Positions 7,678-17,005 of a DNA stretch of 18,945 nucleotides are shown here, one piece after another. The stretch's first letter is position 1, and every line of letters begins with the position of its first letter. The position numbers and the translations under genes were made by a program. The notes under the pieces are model-generated. The model did no database searches, was not told where the DNA came from, and saw only the letters and a program-made list of their open reading frames with translations. The stretch covers positions 1 through 18,945 of the forward strand of contig DDWF01000117.1 in assembly GCA_002345845.1 (NCBI GenBank). The letters run 5' to 3'. The stretch is from Betaproteobacteria bacterium UBA2293 (lineage in GTDB: Bacteria; Pseudomonadota; Gammaproteobacteria; Burkholderiales; Rhodocyclaceae).

Positions 7678-8591
7678 CACTTGCCTCCGGCTTTTTTCGG
7701 GGTGCCGGTATTGGCACGCCGGCCTTGGGCTTCTGGTGGCGGCGGCGGCAATTCCTCACGCGGGGCGAGAACCATGACCTCGCCAAAGTTCTCGACGCCG
7801 GCCAGCGGCAAAGCGCTGATCCGGGCGAAGGCAAAGGCGTTATCGCGCTCGATGCTGGTTACCTTGGCCACCGGGAAGCCGGGCAGGAAAATGCCGTCGA
7901 GGCCCGAGGTGACCAACAGGTCGCCGATCTCGACGTCAGCATTGGCCGGGATATAGCGCAGTTCGAGCTGGCCGTTGCCCAGACCGAAGACGACCGAACG
8001 CAAGCCGCTGCGCACCACCTGCACCGGTACCGTCTGGTCCTTGTCGGTGATCAGCGTGACTTCGGCTGAGAACGGGAAGACGCGCGTCACCTGGCCGACG
8101 ACCCCGGCCTCATCGATGGCCGGTTGGCCGGCAATGATGCCGGATTGCTGGCCCTTGTCGATGACGATGCGGCGGGAGTATGGGTCGCGCGCCGTGTACA
8201 TGATCTGGGCGACCTGGCCACTGGCCTTTTCGCGTTCCTTGACCGCCATCAGTCGGCGCAGGCGTTCATTTTCCGCTTCCAGGTGCTGCAGGCGCAGCAG
8301 GTTCGGTGCGGTCAGCAATTGCGCCTGCGTCAGCCGGGCATTTTCCTCGCGCAGCTTGTGCAGGCCGCGCAGATAGGCGATGGCATGATCGACCAGGCTA
8401 CCGGGTGTCTGCGCCACCCGCTGCACCGGGTCGACCACCAGCGCCACGCTCTGGCGCAGCAGGCCGAGGCTCTGCACGCGCAGGTCGACGACGAACAGCG
8501 CCAGCGAGACGGCTAGGTAGAAAGTCAGAAGGGCCAGCGGTGCTGGCCCTCGCTTGAAGAAGGGTGGTGGTGCGTGGTCGAAGCCGGCCAT
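7677..8591 (-). CDS. mreC: Rod shape-determining protein MreC
   Basis: The 304-residue product has a short cytoplasmic N-terminus ([16 protein letters not shown]), one membrane helix at about residues 18-37, a coiled coil at about 76-120 ([17 protein letters not shown] through [17 protein letters not shown]), and the paired beta domains of periplasmic MreC. Typical segments are [46 protein letters not shown] and [22 protein letters not shown]. The tail is rich in Pro, Gly and Lys and likely unstructured. MreC binds and activates PBP2 in the rod complex. The gene starts 39 bp after mreB and overlaps mreD by one base. Confidence 0.96.
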   Translation of the reverse strand: MAGFDHAPPPFFKRGPAPLALLTFYLAVSLALFVVDLRVQSLGLLRQSVALVVDPVQRVAQTPGSLVDHAIAYLRGLHKLREENARLTQAQLLTAPNLLRLQHLEAENERLRRLMAVKEREKASGQVAQIMYTARDPYSRRIVIDKGQQSGIIAGQPAIDEAGVVGQVTRVFPFSAEVTLITDKDQTVPVQVVRSGLRSVVFGLGNGQLELRYIPANADVEIGDLLVTSGLDGIFLPGFPVAKVTSIERDNAFAFARISALPLAGVENFGEVMVLAPREELPPPPPEAQGRRANTGTPKKAGGK

Positions 8592-8630
8592 CGCGGTCAG
8601 TCCTGCAGGTTTGCCTGGGTGGCGGGGTGC

Positions 8631-10063
<1,433 letters not shown>

Positions 10064-10067
<4 letters not shown>

Positions 10068-11521
10068 TTCACAAGAGCCTGAAGGAGCTGGCGCAGGCGC
10101 TGGCCGCCCGGCAAATTTCCAGCGTCGAGTTGAGCACGCTGTTCCTTGATCGTATCGACCGCCACAATCCGGACCTCAACGCCTTCGTTACCGTCGACCG
10201 CGAAAAGAGTCTGGCCATGGCGCGTGCCGCCGATGCCCGCATTGCTGCGGGTGAAGCCGGGCCGCTGACCGGTATCCCGATTGCCCAGAAGGACATCTTC
10301 TGCGCCGAGGGCTGGACCACCACTTGCGGCTCGAAGATGCTGGCCAATTTCGTCTCGCCCTACGATGCGACGGTGATCGACAAGATGCACCGCCAGGCCG
10401 GCATGGTCTCGCTCGGCAAGACCAACATGGACGAGTTCGCTATGGGCTCGTCGAATGAAACCTCGTATTTCGGCCCGGTGAAGAATCCCTGGGACCGCAC
10501 GCGCGTGCCCGGTGGCTCGTCCGGCGGCTCGGCCGCGGCCGTTGCCGCGCGTCTGGCGCCAGCGGCGACCGGCACCGACACTGGCGGCTCGATCCGCCAG
10601 CCGGCAGCGCTGTGCAACCTGACCGGTTTGAAGCCGACCTACGGCGTGGTCTCCCGCTACGGCATGATCGCCTTCGCCTCGTCGCTCGACCAGGGCGGGC
10701 CGATGGCCGCCAGCGCCGAGGATTGCGCGCTGCTGCTCAACAGCATGGTCGGCTTCGACGAGCGCGACTCGACCTCGCTCGACCGCCCGGTCGAGGACTA
10801 CGCCCGTGATCTGGAACAGCCGCTGGCCGGCCTGCGCATCGGCCTGCCCAAGGAGTTCTTCGGCGAAGGCTGTGACGCTACGGTGATGGCGGCCGTGCAG
10901 GAAGCCATTGCCGAATATCGCCGGCTCGGCGCGACGACCGTGGATATCTCGCTGCCCAACTCGCACCTGTCGGTGCCGGCTTATTACGTGATCGCCCCGG
11001 CCGAGGCCAGCTCCAATCTGTCGCGCTTCGATGGCGTACGCTACGGCTATCGCGCCCCGGACTACGGCAACCTCGACGACATGTACATGAAGACCCGCGC
11101 CCAGGGTTTCGGCGCCGAGGTCAAGCGGCGCATCCTGATCGGCGCCTACGTGCTGTCGCACGGCTACTACGACGCCTACTACCTGCAGGCGCAGCGCATC
11201 CGTCGGCTGATCGCCAACGATTTCGTCGAGGCCTTCAAGTCCTGCGACGTGATCCTCGGCCCGACCTCGCCGTCGACCGCCTTCAAGCTTGGCGAGAAGG
11301 CTGCCGATCCGGTGCAGATGTACCTCTCCGACATCTACACCATCGCCGTGAACCTGGCCGGTCTGCCGGGCATGTCGATTCCCTGCGGCTTCGCCGGTGG
11401 CCTGCCGGTTGGCCTGCAACTGATCGGCGACTATTTCGCCGAGGCCCGTCTGCTCAACGTCGCCCACCGCTACCAGCAGGCGACCGACTGGCATCAGCGC
11501 CGGCCGGCGGACATCGCCTGA
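10064..11521 (+). CDS. gatA: Asp-tRNA(Asn)/Glu-tRNA(Gln) amidotransferase subunit A
   Basis: The 485-residue product is an amidase-signature enzyme that releases ammonia from glutamine for tRNA-bound Asp or Glu. The Ser-cisSer-Lys triad is visible as Lys76 (IPIAQKD), Ser152 ([11 protein letters not shown]) and Ser176 ([13 protein letters not shown]). The Gly/Ser-rich signature and the C-terminal [26 protein letters not shown] are typical. The start overlaps the gatC stop by four bases, with AAGGTG five bases before the ATG. Its TGA shares a base with the ATG of the lipoprotein gene downstream. Together with gatC and gatB it supplies Asn-tRNA and possibly Gln-tRNA. Confidence 0.97.
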
Positions 11522-12042
11522 TGCGCTTGATCCCGGCCCTGCTCGCGGCGCTGCTGTTGGCTGCCTGCGCCACGCCGCCGAAGGAAGCCGAGCCGGTGGC
11601 CGAGGCGCCGCCGGAGCCGGTCAAGGAAGAAACGCCGAAGTTGAAGAACTCGACGCTCAAGTACCTGGCCGGCCGCAACCTGAAACCGCAGCCGACGCGG
11701 CCATTGAACGTCAAGTCACGGTGCACGCACAAGGATGCGATCGGCACCCAGACCCGCCTTGACCTGCTGGTCAAGGAGGCCGACGTCAAGACCTTTGCCG
11801 CTCAGGTGACGATGAAGGATTACGGCACCTGCCAGTTCGATCTCAAGGATTTCGAGCAGGTGCAGAAGCTGCCGCAACCCCTGTTGCGCCACAAGAAGGC
11901 CGCAGGTTGCACGGTGCGCATGTGGGAGCAGGGACGCAACGTCACCATTGCCTTCAATAGTTGCCCGACCTCCTGCGAGGGCAAAGCTTTCGATTATCTG
12001 TGGCCCGTCGTCGTCGATGCACGCAACGGGCGTTGTCATTGA
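11521..12042 (+). CDS. Cysteine-rich putative lipoprotein of unknown function between gatA and gatB
   Basis: I do not recognise this family. The 173-residue product has a lipoprotein signal peptide ([16 protein letters not shown], lipid Cys16) and then a Pro/Glu/Lys-rich linker at about residues 17-45. A compact domain (about 62-173) contains six further cysteines at 68, 104, 130, 148, 152 and 172. An even number of Cys in an exported domain suggests up to three disulfides; pairs such as SRCTH, YGTCQFDL, SCPTSCEG and the final RC-H are visible. The start is fixed by a one-base overlap with gatA (TGATG), and gatB begins 12 bp after its stop. It is therefore translated and transcribed with the amidotransferase genes, although an envelope lipoprotein has no obvious link to tRNA amidation. 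Outer or inner membrane location is not decided: residue +2 after Cys is Ala, which permits outer-membrane sorting. Confidence 0.82.
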   Translation: MRLIPALLAALLLAACATPPKEAEPVAEAPPEPVKEETPKLKNSTLKYLAGRNLKPQPTRPLNVKSRCTHKDAIGTQTRLDLLVKEADVKTFAAQVTMKDYGTCQFDLKDFEQVQKLPQPLLRHKKAAGCTVRMWEQGRNVTIAFNSCPTSCEGKAFDYLWPVVVDARNGRCH

Positions 12043-12054
12043 ACGGATGAAACC

Positions 12055-13509
12055 ATGACTCAGTGGGAAGTAGTGATCGGCATCGAGACGCACGCGCAAT
12101 TGGCGACTGTCTCGAAAATTTTCTCCGGTGCTTCCACCGCCTTCGGCGCTGCGCCGAATACCCAGGCCTGTGCCGTCGATCTGGCCCTGCCCGGCGTGTT
12201 GCCGGTGCTCAACAAGAAGGCTGTCGATTGCGCCATCCGCTTCGGCCTGGCGATCGGCGCCCAGGTGGCGGCGAAGTCGGTGTTTGCGCGCAAGAATTAC
12301 TTCTATCCCGATCTGCCCAAGGGCTACCAGATCAGCCAGATGGACTTGCCGGTCGTTGTCGGTGGTCAGATCACACTGCAGGTTGGTGCCGGCGACAAGG
12401 CTTACGAGAAAGTTGTCACCCTGACCCGCGCCCACCTGGAAGAGGATGCCGGCAAGTCGCTGCATGAGGATTTCCACGGCAAGTCCGGGATCGACCTCAA
12501 CCGCGCCGGTACACCGCTGCTCGAAATCGTCTCCGAACCGGACATGCGTTCCTCGGACGAAGCTGTCGCCTACGCCCGGGCGTTACATGCGCTGGTGCGC
12601 TGGATCGGCATCTGCGACGGTAACATGCAGGAAGGCTCGTTCCGCTGCGATGCCAACGTCTCGGTCCGGCCGAAGGGCCAGGCCGAATTCGGCACCCGGC
12701 GCGAAATCAAGAACTTGAATTCCTTCCGCTTCCTCAAGGAAGCCATCGACTACGAAGTTCAGTGGCAGATCAACGAGATTGAGGAAGGGCGCAAGATCCA
12801 GCAGGCCACCGTGCTCTTCGATCCGGACAGCGGCGAGACGCGGATGATGCGCAGCAAGGAAGACGCCCACGACTACCGCTACTTCCCCGATCCCGACCTG
12901 CTGCCACTGGTCATCGGCAGCGACTGGATCGAACGGGTGCGTGGCGAGTTGCCGGAATTGCCGCAGCAGAAACGTGAGCGTTTCATCAGCGAACTCGGTC
13001 TGTCGGCCTACGATGCGGCAACGCTGACGGCCAGCCAGGAAATGTCCGACTACTACGAGGCAACCGTCACCGTCGCCGGCAAGGCCAGCGCCAAACCTTG
13101 CGCCAACTGGGTCATGGTCGATCTGGCTGCCCGTCTGAACAAGGATGGTCTGGAAATCGCCGCCGCACCGGTTTCGCCGCAGCAACTGGGAGCCCTGATC
13201 CAGCGCATCGCTGATAATACCGTTTCCAACAACATCGCCAAGAAGGTGTTCGAGGCGCTGTGGAATGGCGAAGGCGCGACGGCTGACGAAATCATCGACC
13301 AGCAGGGCCTGAAGCAGATTACCGACAGCGGCGCCATCGAGTCGTTGGTTGACGAGGTGCTCGCCGCCAATCCGGCCAACGTCGCCGAGTACCGCGCCGG
13401 CAAGGAGAAGGCCTTCAATGCGCTGGTTGGTCAGGTGATGAAGGCGGCCAAGGGCAAGGCCAACCCGCAGCAGGTCAACGAGTTGTTGAAGAAGAGGCTG
13501 GCCGTTTGA
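12055..13509 (+). CDS. gatB: Asp-tRNA(Asn)/Glu-tRNA(Gln) amidotransferase subunit B
   Basis: This 484-residue protein activates the side-chain carboxylate of misacylated tRNA with ATP and transfers ammonia delivered by GatA. The catalytic cradle starts [12 protein letters not shown] and includes [91 protein letters not shown] and [13 protein letters not shown]. The helical and YqeY-like tail domain (from about residue 335) ends [13 protein letters not shown]. Length and order agree with the family. It follows the lipoprotein gene by 12 bp and overlaps the convergent coiled-coil gene by 35 bp at its 3' end. Confidence 0.97.
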   Translation: MTQWEVVIGIETHAQLATVSKIFSGASTAFGAAPNTQACAVDLALPGVLPVLNKKAVDCAIRFGLAIGAQVAAKSVFARKNYFYPDLPKGYQISQMDLPVVVGGQITLQVGAGDKAYEKVVTLTRAHLEEDAGKSLHEDFHGKSGIDLNRAGTPLLEIVSEPDMRSSDEAVAYARALHALVRWIGICDGNMQEGSFRCDANVSVRPKGQAEFGTRREIKNLNSFRFLKEAIDYEVQWQINEIEEGRKIQQATVLFDPDSGETRMMRSKEDAHDYRYFPDPDLLPLVIGSDWIERVRGELPELPQQKRERFISELGLSAYDAATLTASQEMSDYYEATVTVAGKASAKPCANWVMVDLAARLNKDGLEIAAAPVSPQQLGALIQRIADNTVSNNIAKKVFEALWNGEGATADEIIDQQGLKQITDSGAIESLVDEVLAANPANVAEYRAGKEKAFNALVGQVMKAAKGKANPQQVNELLKKRLAV

Positions 13510-14152
13510 TCGGCGTGCCGTCCGGCGCCCGGCCGGTCAGCTCAAAGTAGCGTTTGCGGTCCGCTTCGTACTTGCTGCGGATCACTTCCAGTTCGCGCTT
13601 CTTGACGTCGATCAGTTCCTGTTGAACCTTGATCTCGTGGTCGATGGTGCGCAGCTCCTTCTCCAGCTGCGCCGGCAGTGCCTTCTTTTTGTAAAACTCG
13701 GCTTCCGCCTCGTATTTCTTGCGCTTGGTCCGCGATGCCGTGATGCTCATTTCGGCGTTGCGAATGGCGATATTGACGTCGCCTTCCGCCTTGCCCTGGG
13801 CCAGGTCGATATCCTTCGGTGTCGCGTAAGTGTCGAGCAGAGCCTGATCCTTACGCCGTAACTCGCGAGCCTCTTCCTCCATCTGCTTGCGTCGGCGGGC
13901 TTCGGCTGCTTGTTCGGCCTTCTGTTCCGCGGTCAATGGTGGGCCGACTTCCCGCAGCACGTTGCCGCCGCTGTCGAGAATGCGATAGGCCTGGCCCCGG
14001 CACTGCGTCGGGAGGGAGTCGCCGCAGATGCGCCGGCCGCTGGTCGGATCCTGACAGCAATAGAACTCTCCTGCTGCCTGGGCGCTCGGCGCCAGCAGGA
14101 GGAGGAGCAAGGGCAGGAGCAGTGCCCTAGGCGTCGACACCGTACTGTTCAC
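13475..14152 (-). CDS. Exported coiled-coil protein with Cys-rich DUF4124-like N-terminus
   Basis: The product, 225 residues if begun at GTG 14152, has a signal peptide ([17 protein letters not shown], cut before AGEF). A short Cys-rich segment follows ([22 protein letters not shown]), and then [16 protein letters not shown], which recalls DUF4124-type envelope proteins. From about residue 73 to 205 it is highly charged and helical ([40 protein letters not shown]), a likely long coiled coil, with a flexible Ser/Thr tail. It should lie in the periplasm. No enzymatic motif is seen. The start is uncertain: GTG 14140 is equally possible and neither has a good ribosome site. The gene overlaps the end of pyrE by 26 bp and the end of convergent gatB by 35 bp, so both of its ends are inside neighbours. 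The frame and signal peptide convince me it is real; its function is unknown. Confidence 0.78.
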   Translation of the reverse strand: MNSTVSTPRALLLPLLLLLLAPSAQAAGEFYCCQDPTSGRRICGDSLPTQCRGQAYRILDSGGNVLREVGPPLTAEQKAEQAAEARRRKQMEEEARELRRKDQALLDTYATPKDIDLAQGKAEGDVNIAIRNAEMSITASRTKRKKYEAEAEFYKKKALPAQLEKELRTIDHEIKVQQELIDVKKRELEVIRSKYEADRKRYFELTGRAPDGTPIKRPASSSTTR

Positions 14153-14768
14153 GGTAACGGGCCACGGCCGCTTGATGCGTCGCGAATTCCGGGTGATGTT
14201 CCAGATAAGCCATCAGGTCGCGCAGACCGGCCACAGCGACTACCGGAATGCCGTAGTCGCGCGTCACTTCCTGCACCGCCGACAACTCGCCCTGGCCGCG
14301 TTCCTGGCGATCAAGGGCGATCAGCACGCCGGCCGGCGTGGCACCGGCGGCACGGATCAGTTCGACCGATTCACGCACCGAAGTGCCGGCCGAGATGACG
14401 TCATCGACAATCAGCACACGGCCGGCCAGCGGTGCGCCGACAATGTTGCCGCCTTCGCCGTGATCCTTGGCTTCCTTGCGGTTGTAGGCAAAGGGGAAAT
14501 TGCGGCCGCGCTGGGCCAGGGCCATGGTGATCGTGGCGACCAGCGGAATGCCCTTGTAGGCTGGCCCGAACAGCATGTCGAAGCGGACGCCGCCGGCTTC
14601 GGCGGCTTTGGCGTAAAATTCGGCGAGGCGGGCCAGCGAATTGCCGTCGTTGAACAGACCGGCGTTGAAGAAGTAGGGCGACAGCCGGCCGGCCTTGGTC
14701 TTGAATTCGCCGAAGCGCAGCACTTGGCTGGCGAGCGCGAATTCGATGAAATCCTGACGAAAATCCAT
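14127..14768 (-). CDS. pyrE: Orotate phosphoribosyltransferase
   Basis: PyrE joins orotate to PRPP to give orotidine monophosphate in pyrimidine synthesis. The protein aligns with E. coli PyrE along its length: [48 protein letters not shown], the flexible loop [11 protein letters not shown], and the PRPP-binding motif [13 protein letters not shown]. The C-terminus is [13 protein letters not shown] 14768 gives 213 residues, the length of the E. coli enzyme. An ATG four codons upstream (14780) is also possible, and a GGAG lies too close to that one. A palindrome (14781-14790) abuts the upstream start. The gene is divergent from the exonuclease III gene with very little space between. It ends inside the start of the coiled-coil gene. 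Confidence 0.95.
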   Translation of the reverse strand: MDFRQDFIEFALASQVLRFGEFKTKAGRLSPYFFNAGLFNDGNSLARLAEFYAKAAEAGGVRFDMLFGPAYKGIPLVATITMALAQRGRNFPFAYNRKEAKDHGEGGNIVGAPLAGRVLIVDDVISAGTSVRESVELIRAAGATPAGVLIALDRQERGQGELSAVQEVTRDYGIPVVAVAGLRDLMAYLEHHPEFATHQAAVARYREQYGVDA

Positions 14769-14780
14769 AATTCTTTTCAT

Positions 14781-14803
14781 GCTCCGGAGCCGCGAAAAGC
14801 GGC
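14781..14803. repeat. Palindrome and adjacent hairpin between pyrE and the exonuclease gene
   Basis: GCTCCGGAGC (14781-14790) is a perfect 10 bp palindrome that abuts the upstream possible start of pyrE. GCCGC (14789-14793) and GCGGC (14799-14803) form a 5 bp stem around GAAAA. Both lie in the short gap between the divergent genes. The role is unknown; a compact operator or leader structure is possible. Confidence 0.5.
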
Positions 14804-14816
14804 CGATTGGCGAACA

Positions 14817-15599
14817 ATGTTACGCATCATATCCTTGAACCTCAATGGTATCCGCTCCGCCTGGAGCAAAAATGTCCTGCCTTGGGTGGCGGCGCAGCAA
14901 GCCGATATCGTCTGTTTGCAGGAACTGAAGGCGCAGGCCGCCGACCTGACGGCGGAAATGCGGGCGCCCGCTGGCATGCACGCCTTCTATCACTGTGCCG
15001 AAAAGAAGGGCTACAGCGGCGTTGGCATCTGGAGCCGGCGGCAGCCGGATCGTGTTGTCGAGGGATTCGACGGTGGCGAGTTCGATGCCGAGGGACGTTA
15101 CATTCGTGCCGACTTCGACAATCTTTCCGTTATCTCGCTGTATCTGCCCTCCGGCTCCTCCTCACCGGAGCGTCAGGAGGCGAAATTCCGCTTCCTTGAC
15201 GTCTTTCTGCCGCATATGCAGGCGCTGCGCAACGAAGGTCGCGAAATCGTGCTGTGTGGCGACTGGAACATCGCCCATCAGGAAATCGACCTGAAAAACT
15301 GGAAGAGCAATCAGAAAAACTCGGGCTTCCTGCCCGAGGAGCGTGCCTGGCTGAGTCGCGTTTTCGACGAGCAGGACTGGGTTGATGTTTATCGTCGTCT
15401 CCACCCCGAGGCAACCGGCGAGGCCTACACCTGGTGGAGCAATCGCGGCCAGGCCTGGGCGAAGAATGTCGGCTGGCGGATCGACTATCAGATCGCCACT
15501 CGGGGCATCGCCACAACGGCTTTCGCCGCTGCCGTCTACAAGGCCGAACGCTTCTCCGATCACGCGCCGCTGACTGTCGATTACAACTTCCCTGTCTGA
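14817..15599 (+). CDS. xth: Exodeoxyribonuclease III (AP endonuclease family)
   Basis: This 260-residue member of the EEP nuclease family repairs abasic sites and 3' blocks in DNA. The active-site segments are all present: [11 protein letters not shown] (Asn8, Asn10), VCLQELKAQ (Glu36), [15 protein letters not shown] (Asp149, Asn151), WRIDYQIAT (Asp223) and [10 protein letters not shown] (Asp248, His249). The pattern [21 protein letters not shown] places it closer to the ExoA/XthA group than to other EEP proteins. The ATG at 14817 is chosen because it begins [11 protein letters not shown]. The frame is open a further 215 codons upstream, but that part is antisense to pyrE. There is no clear ribosome site. 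The gene diverges from pyrE with about 36-48 bp between them, so its promoter probably lies within or very near pyrE. Confidence 0.95.
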   Translation: MLRIISLNLNGIRSAWSKNVLPWVAAQQADIVCLQELKAQAADLTAEMRAPAGMHAFYHCAEKKGYSGVGIWSRRQPDRVVEGFDGGEFDAEGRYIRADFDNLSVISLYLPSGSSSPERQEAKFRFLDVFLPHMQALRNEGREIVLCGDWNIAHQEIDLKNWKSNQKNSGFLPEERAWLSRVFDEQDWVDVYRRLHPEATGEAYTWWSNRGQAWAKNVGWRIDYQIATRGIATTAFAAAVYKAERFSDHAPLTVDYNFPV

Positions 15600-15610
15600 T
15601 CCAAAGTGAA

Positions 15611-15639
15611 TTGATTTCGCTGCCCGGACGGGCTAACCT
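15611..15639 (+). promoter_or_regulatory. Weak candidate promoter before the DUF883 gene
   Basis: TTGATT (15611-15616) and TAACCT (15634-15639) are separated by 17 bp within the 75 bp gap after the exonuclease gene. The spacer holds a short inverted repeat, GCCCG-GA-CGGGC. The -10 match is poor. No terminator is seen in the gap, so read-through from the exonuclease gene is an alternative. Confidence 0.25.
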
Positions 15640-15674
15640 GTACTCTCTGCTTAACGCTACCAACGAGGTCGAAA

Positions 15675-15989
15675 ATGTCCGAACAACAAACCGCCGCCAA
15701 CAAGGAAAAACTTGTTTCCGACCTGAAGGTCGTCATCGCCGACACCGAGGAACTGCTGCGCGCGACCTCCGGCGTTGCCGGCGAAAAGGTTGGTGAACTG
15801 CGCGAACGCTTGGTCGTCCGCCTGCGCGACGCCAGGGAGCGCGTCATTGACATGGAGCATGCCGTGATCGACAAGACCAAGGCAGCTGCCCGCGCTACCG
15901 ACGACTTTGTTCATGACGAGCCGTGGAAAGCTGTTGGCGTTGCCGCCGCACTGGGCCTGGCGCTCGGTGTGCTGATCGGCCGTCGTTAA
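15675..15989 (+). CDS. DUF883 (ElaB/YqjD-like) inner-membrane-anchored protein
   Basis: The 104-residue product has a charged helical body (ANKEKLVSDLKVVIADTEELL, VGELRERLVVRLRDARERV) and one C-terminal membrane helix (WKAVGVAAALGLALGVLIGRR). This is the layout of the ElaB/YqjD/YgaM family. In E. coli YqjD is a stationary-phase, membrane-tethered protein reported to bind ribosomes; whether that applies here is inference. GAGG at 15665-15668 lies six bases before the ATG. It is the first of four closely packed small genes, and the next starts 4 bp after its stop. The order DUF883, YqjE-like, YqjK-like resembles the E. coli yqjD-yqjE-yqjK set. Confidence 0.9.
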   Translation: MSEQQTAANKEKLVSDLKVVIADTEELLRATSGVAGEKVGELRERLVVRLRDARERVIDMEHAVIDKTKAAARATDDFVHDEPWKAVGVAAALGLALGVLIGRR

Positions 15990-15993
15990 CCGC

Positions 15994-16404
15994 ATGGCCC
16001 AGCCGGAAGGCGGTGAGGGCGGCCGCGAAGGGCTCTTTGCGGCCGTCAAGAATACCCTGGCGACCCTGCTGACAATCGGCAGGACGCGCCTGGAATTGCT
16101 GGTCACGGAACTTGAGGAGGAAAAGCTCCGCCTCATGTCGCTGTGGTCGAAGGCGATAGCGGCTGCCTTTCTGCTGGCGGTTGGCCTGATCATGGCGGTC
16201 TTCTGCCTGGCACTGGCCTTCTGGGAACATCGGGTACTGGTCTTTGGTCTGTTTGCAGCTGTTTTTATCGGTGGCGCCTTGTTTTTGGTTGCCTCGCTCA
16301 AACGTCAGATAGCTGAGCCGAGCAAGCTGCTTCGCACCAGTCTCAATGAACTTGAGGCCGATGCGGCGCTGCTCAGGCGGCGCGGCGAGCCGCCTGGCGC
16401 ATGA
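15994..16404 (+). CDS. YqjE-like membrane protein (phage holin superfamily III type)
   Basis: The 136-residue protein has an amphipathic N-terminal helix (LFAAVKNTLATLLTIGRTRLELLVTELEEEK). Two membrane helices follow at about residues 51-75 (KAIAAAFLLAVGLIMAVFCLALAF) and 80-100 (VLVFGLFAAVFIGGALFLVA), and then a charged tail. This is the pattern of the YqjE family, listed in some databases as a holin-like domain; lysis activity is not implied. The gene has no ribosome site of its own and starts 4 bp after the DUF883 stop. It overlaps the next start as ATGA. Both facts suggest coupled translation. Confidence 0.85.
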   Translation: MAQPEGGEGGREGLFAAVKNTLATLLTIGRTRLELLVTELEEEKLRLMSLWSKAIAAAFLLAVGLIMAVFCLALAFWEHRVLVFGLFAAVFIGGALFLVASLKRQIAEPSKLLRTSLNELEADAALLRRRGEPPGA

Positions 16405-16694
16405 GTGCCAAGGCCATTGAACTTGCGGTCCGGCGCGGTGCCCTGGCCGAGCGGATCGCGGCACAGCGGGTGGCGCTGGGGCAGCATGCGAGCGGACTGG
16501 AAACACTTTGTGCCGGTGGCGACACCCTGTTGCGCGGGGTGGACTGGCTCAAGCACCATCCAGCTACCGTTGGCGCCGCCATCTTTGCGGTCGTCATCGC
16601 CCGGCCGAGAAGAGCCTGGCGCTGGGCCCGGCGTGGGATTTTCCTGTGGCGTGGCTGGCGTTCTCTGCGCAAATTCCTTCCTGTTGGACGCTGA
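16401..16694 (+). CDS. YqjK-like family small protein
   Basis: This 97-residue basic protein has an N-terminal helix rich in Arg and Ala (IELAVRRGALAERIAAQRVAL), a central segment LLRGVDWLKHHP, and a hydrophobic stretch (TVGAAIFAVVIARPRRAWRWARRGIFLW). It fits the YqjK-like family both by pattern and by position after a YqjE-like gene. It starts in a four-base overlap with the preceding gene. The function is unknown; association with the inner membrane through the hydrophobic stretch is likely. Confidence 0.8.
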   Translation: MSAKAIELAVRRGALAERIAAQRVALGQHASGLETLCAGGDTLLRGVDWLKHHPATVGAAIFAVVIARPRRAWRWARRGIFLWRGWRSLRKFLPVGR

Positions 16695-16699
16695 AAATC

Positions 16700-17005
16700 G
16701 TGGCCGGTGTGAACAAGGCCGTCACGCTGCCGGTCTGGTGGCGGCAGGTGATGTCTTCGCAACGCCGCGAAGTGCGGCGTGTGCTGGCTGAACTGATCGC
16801 CACGCGCGGCGTCATGCCGCTGTTGATGAAGGTGCGCAACGGCGAGCAGTGGACGCCGGCTGAGCGGGAAGAACTGCTCGCTCACCTGCGCCGCATGGCG
16901 CATCTTTCACCTTACCTGATCGCCCTGGTGCTGCCCGGCTCAGTCATTCTGCTGCCGGCCTACGCCTGGTGGCTGGACCGCCGGCGGCTCAAACGGCCGG
17001 ACTAG
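16700..17005 (+). CDS. Small membrane protein of unknown function, possibly LETM1-like
   Basis: The 101-residue product starts at GTG 16700, 5 bp after the YqjK-like stop. A later ATG at 16751 is possible. It has a basic helical body (QRREVRRVLAELIATRGVMPLL, WTPAEREELLAHLRRMAHLS) and one hydrophobic C-terminal segment (YLIALVLPGSVILLPAYAWWLD) that ends in Arg/Lys-rich DRRRLKRPD. The SPYLxxxxLPGSxxLLPxxAWWL pattern reminds me of the LETM1-like membrane segment, but this is a weak resemblance. Its position makes it a fourth member of the DUF883/YqjE/YqjK cluster. The 3' end overlaps the convergent ampG-like gene by 17 bp. The frame upstream of 16700 overlaps the YqjK-like gene in another frame and is not coding. 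Confidence 0.65.
   Translation: MAGVNKAVTLPVWWRQVMSSQRREVRRVLAELIATRGVMPLLMKVRNGEQWTPAEREELLAHLRRMAHLSPYLIALVLPGSVILLPAYAWWLDRRRLKRPD

Noticed and set aside
11521..12042. A toxin or secreted effector suggested by the cysteine-rich exported domain.
   Set aside because: There is no immunity gene, secretion signal type or repeat structure to support it; only an unknown lipoprotein can be claimed.
14172..14816. A 215-codon upstream extension of the exonuclease III frame.
   Set aside because: It is antisense to pyrE, and the nuclease family begins at the [11 protein letters not shown] sequence.
15994..16404. A phage lysis cassette suggested by the holin-like domain name.
   Set aside because: There are no endolysin, spanin or phage structural genes nearby, and the DUF883/YqjE/YqjK order points to a chromosomal envelope cluster.
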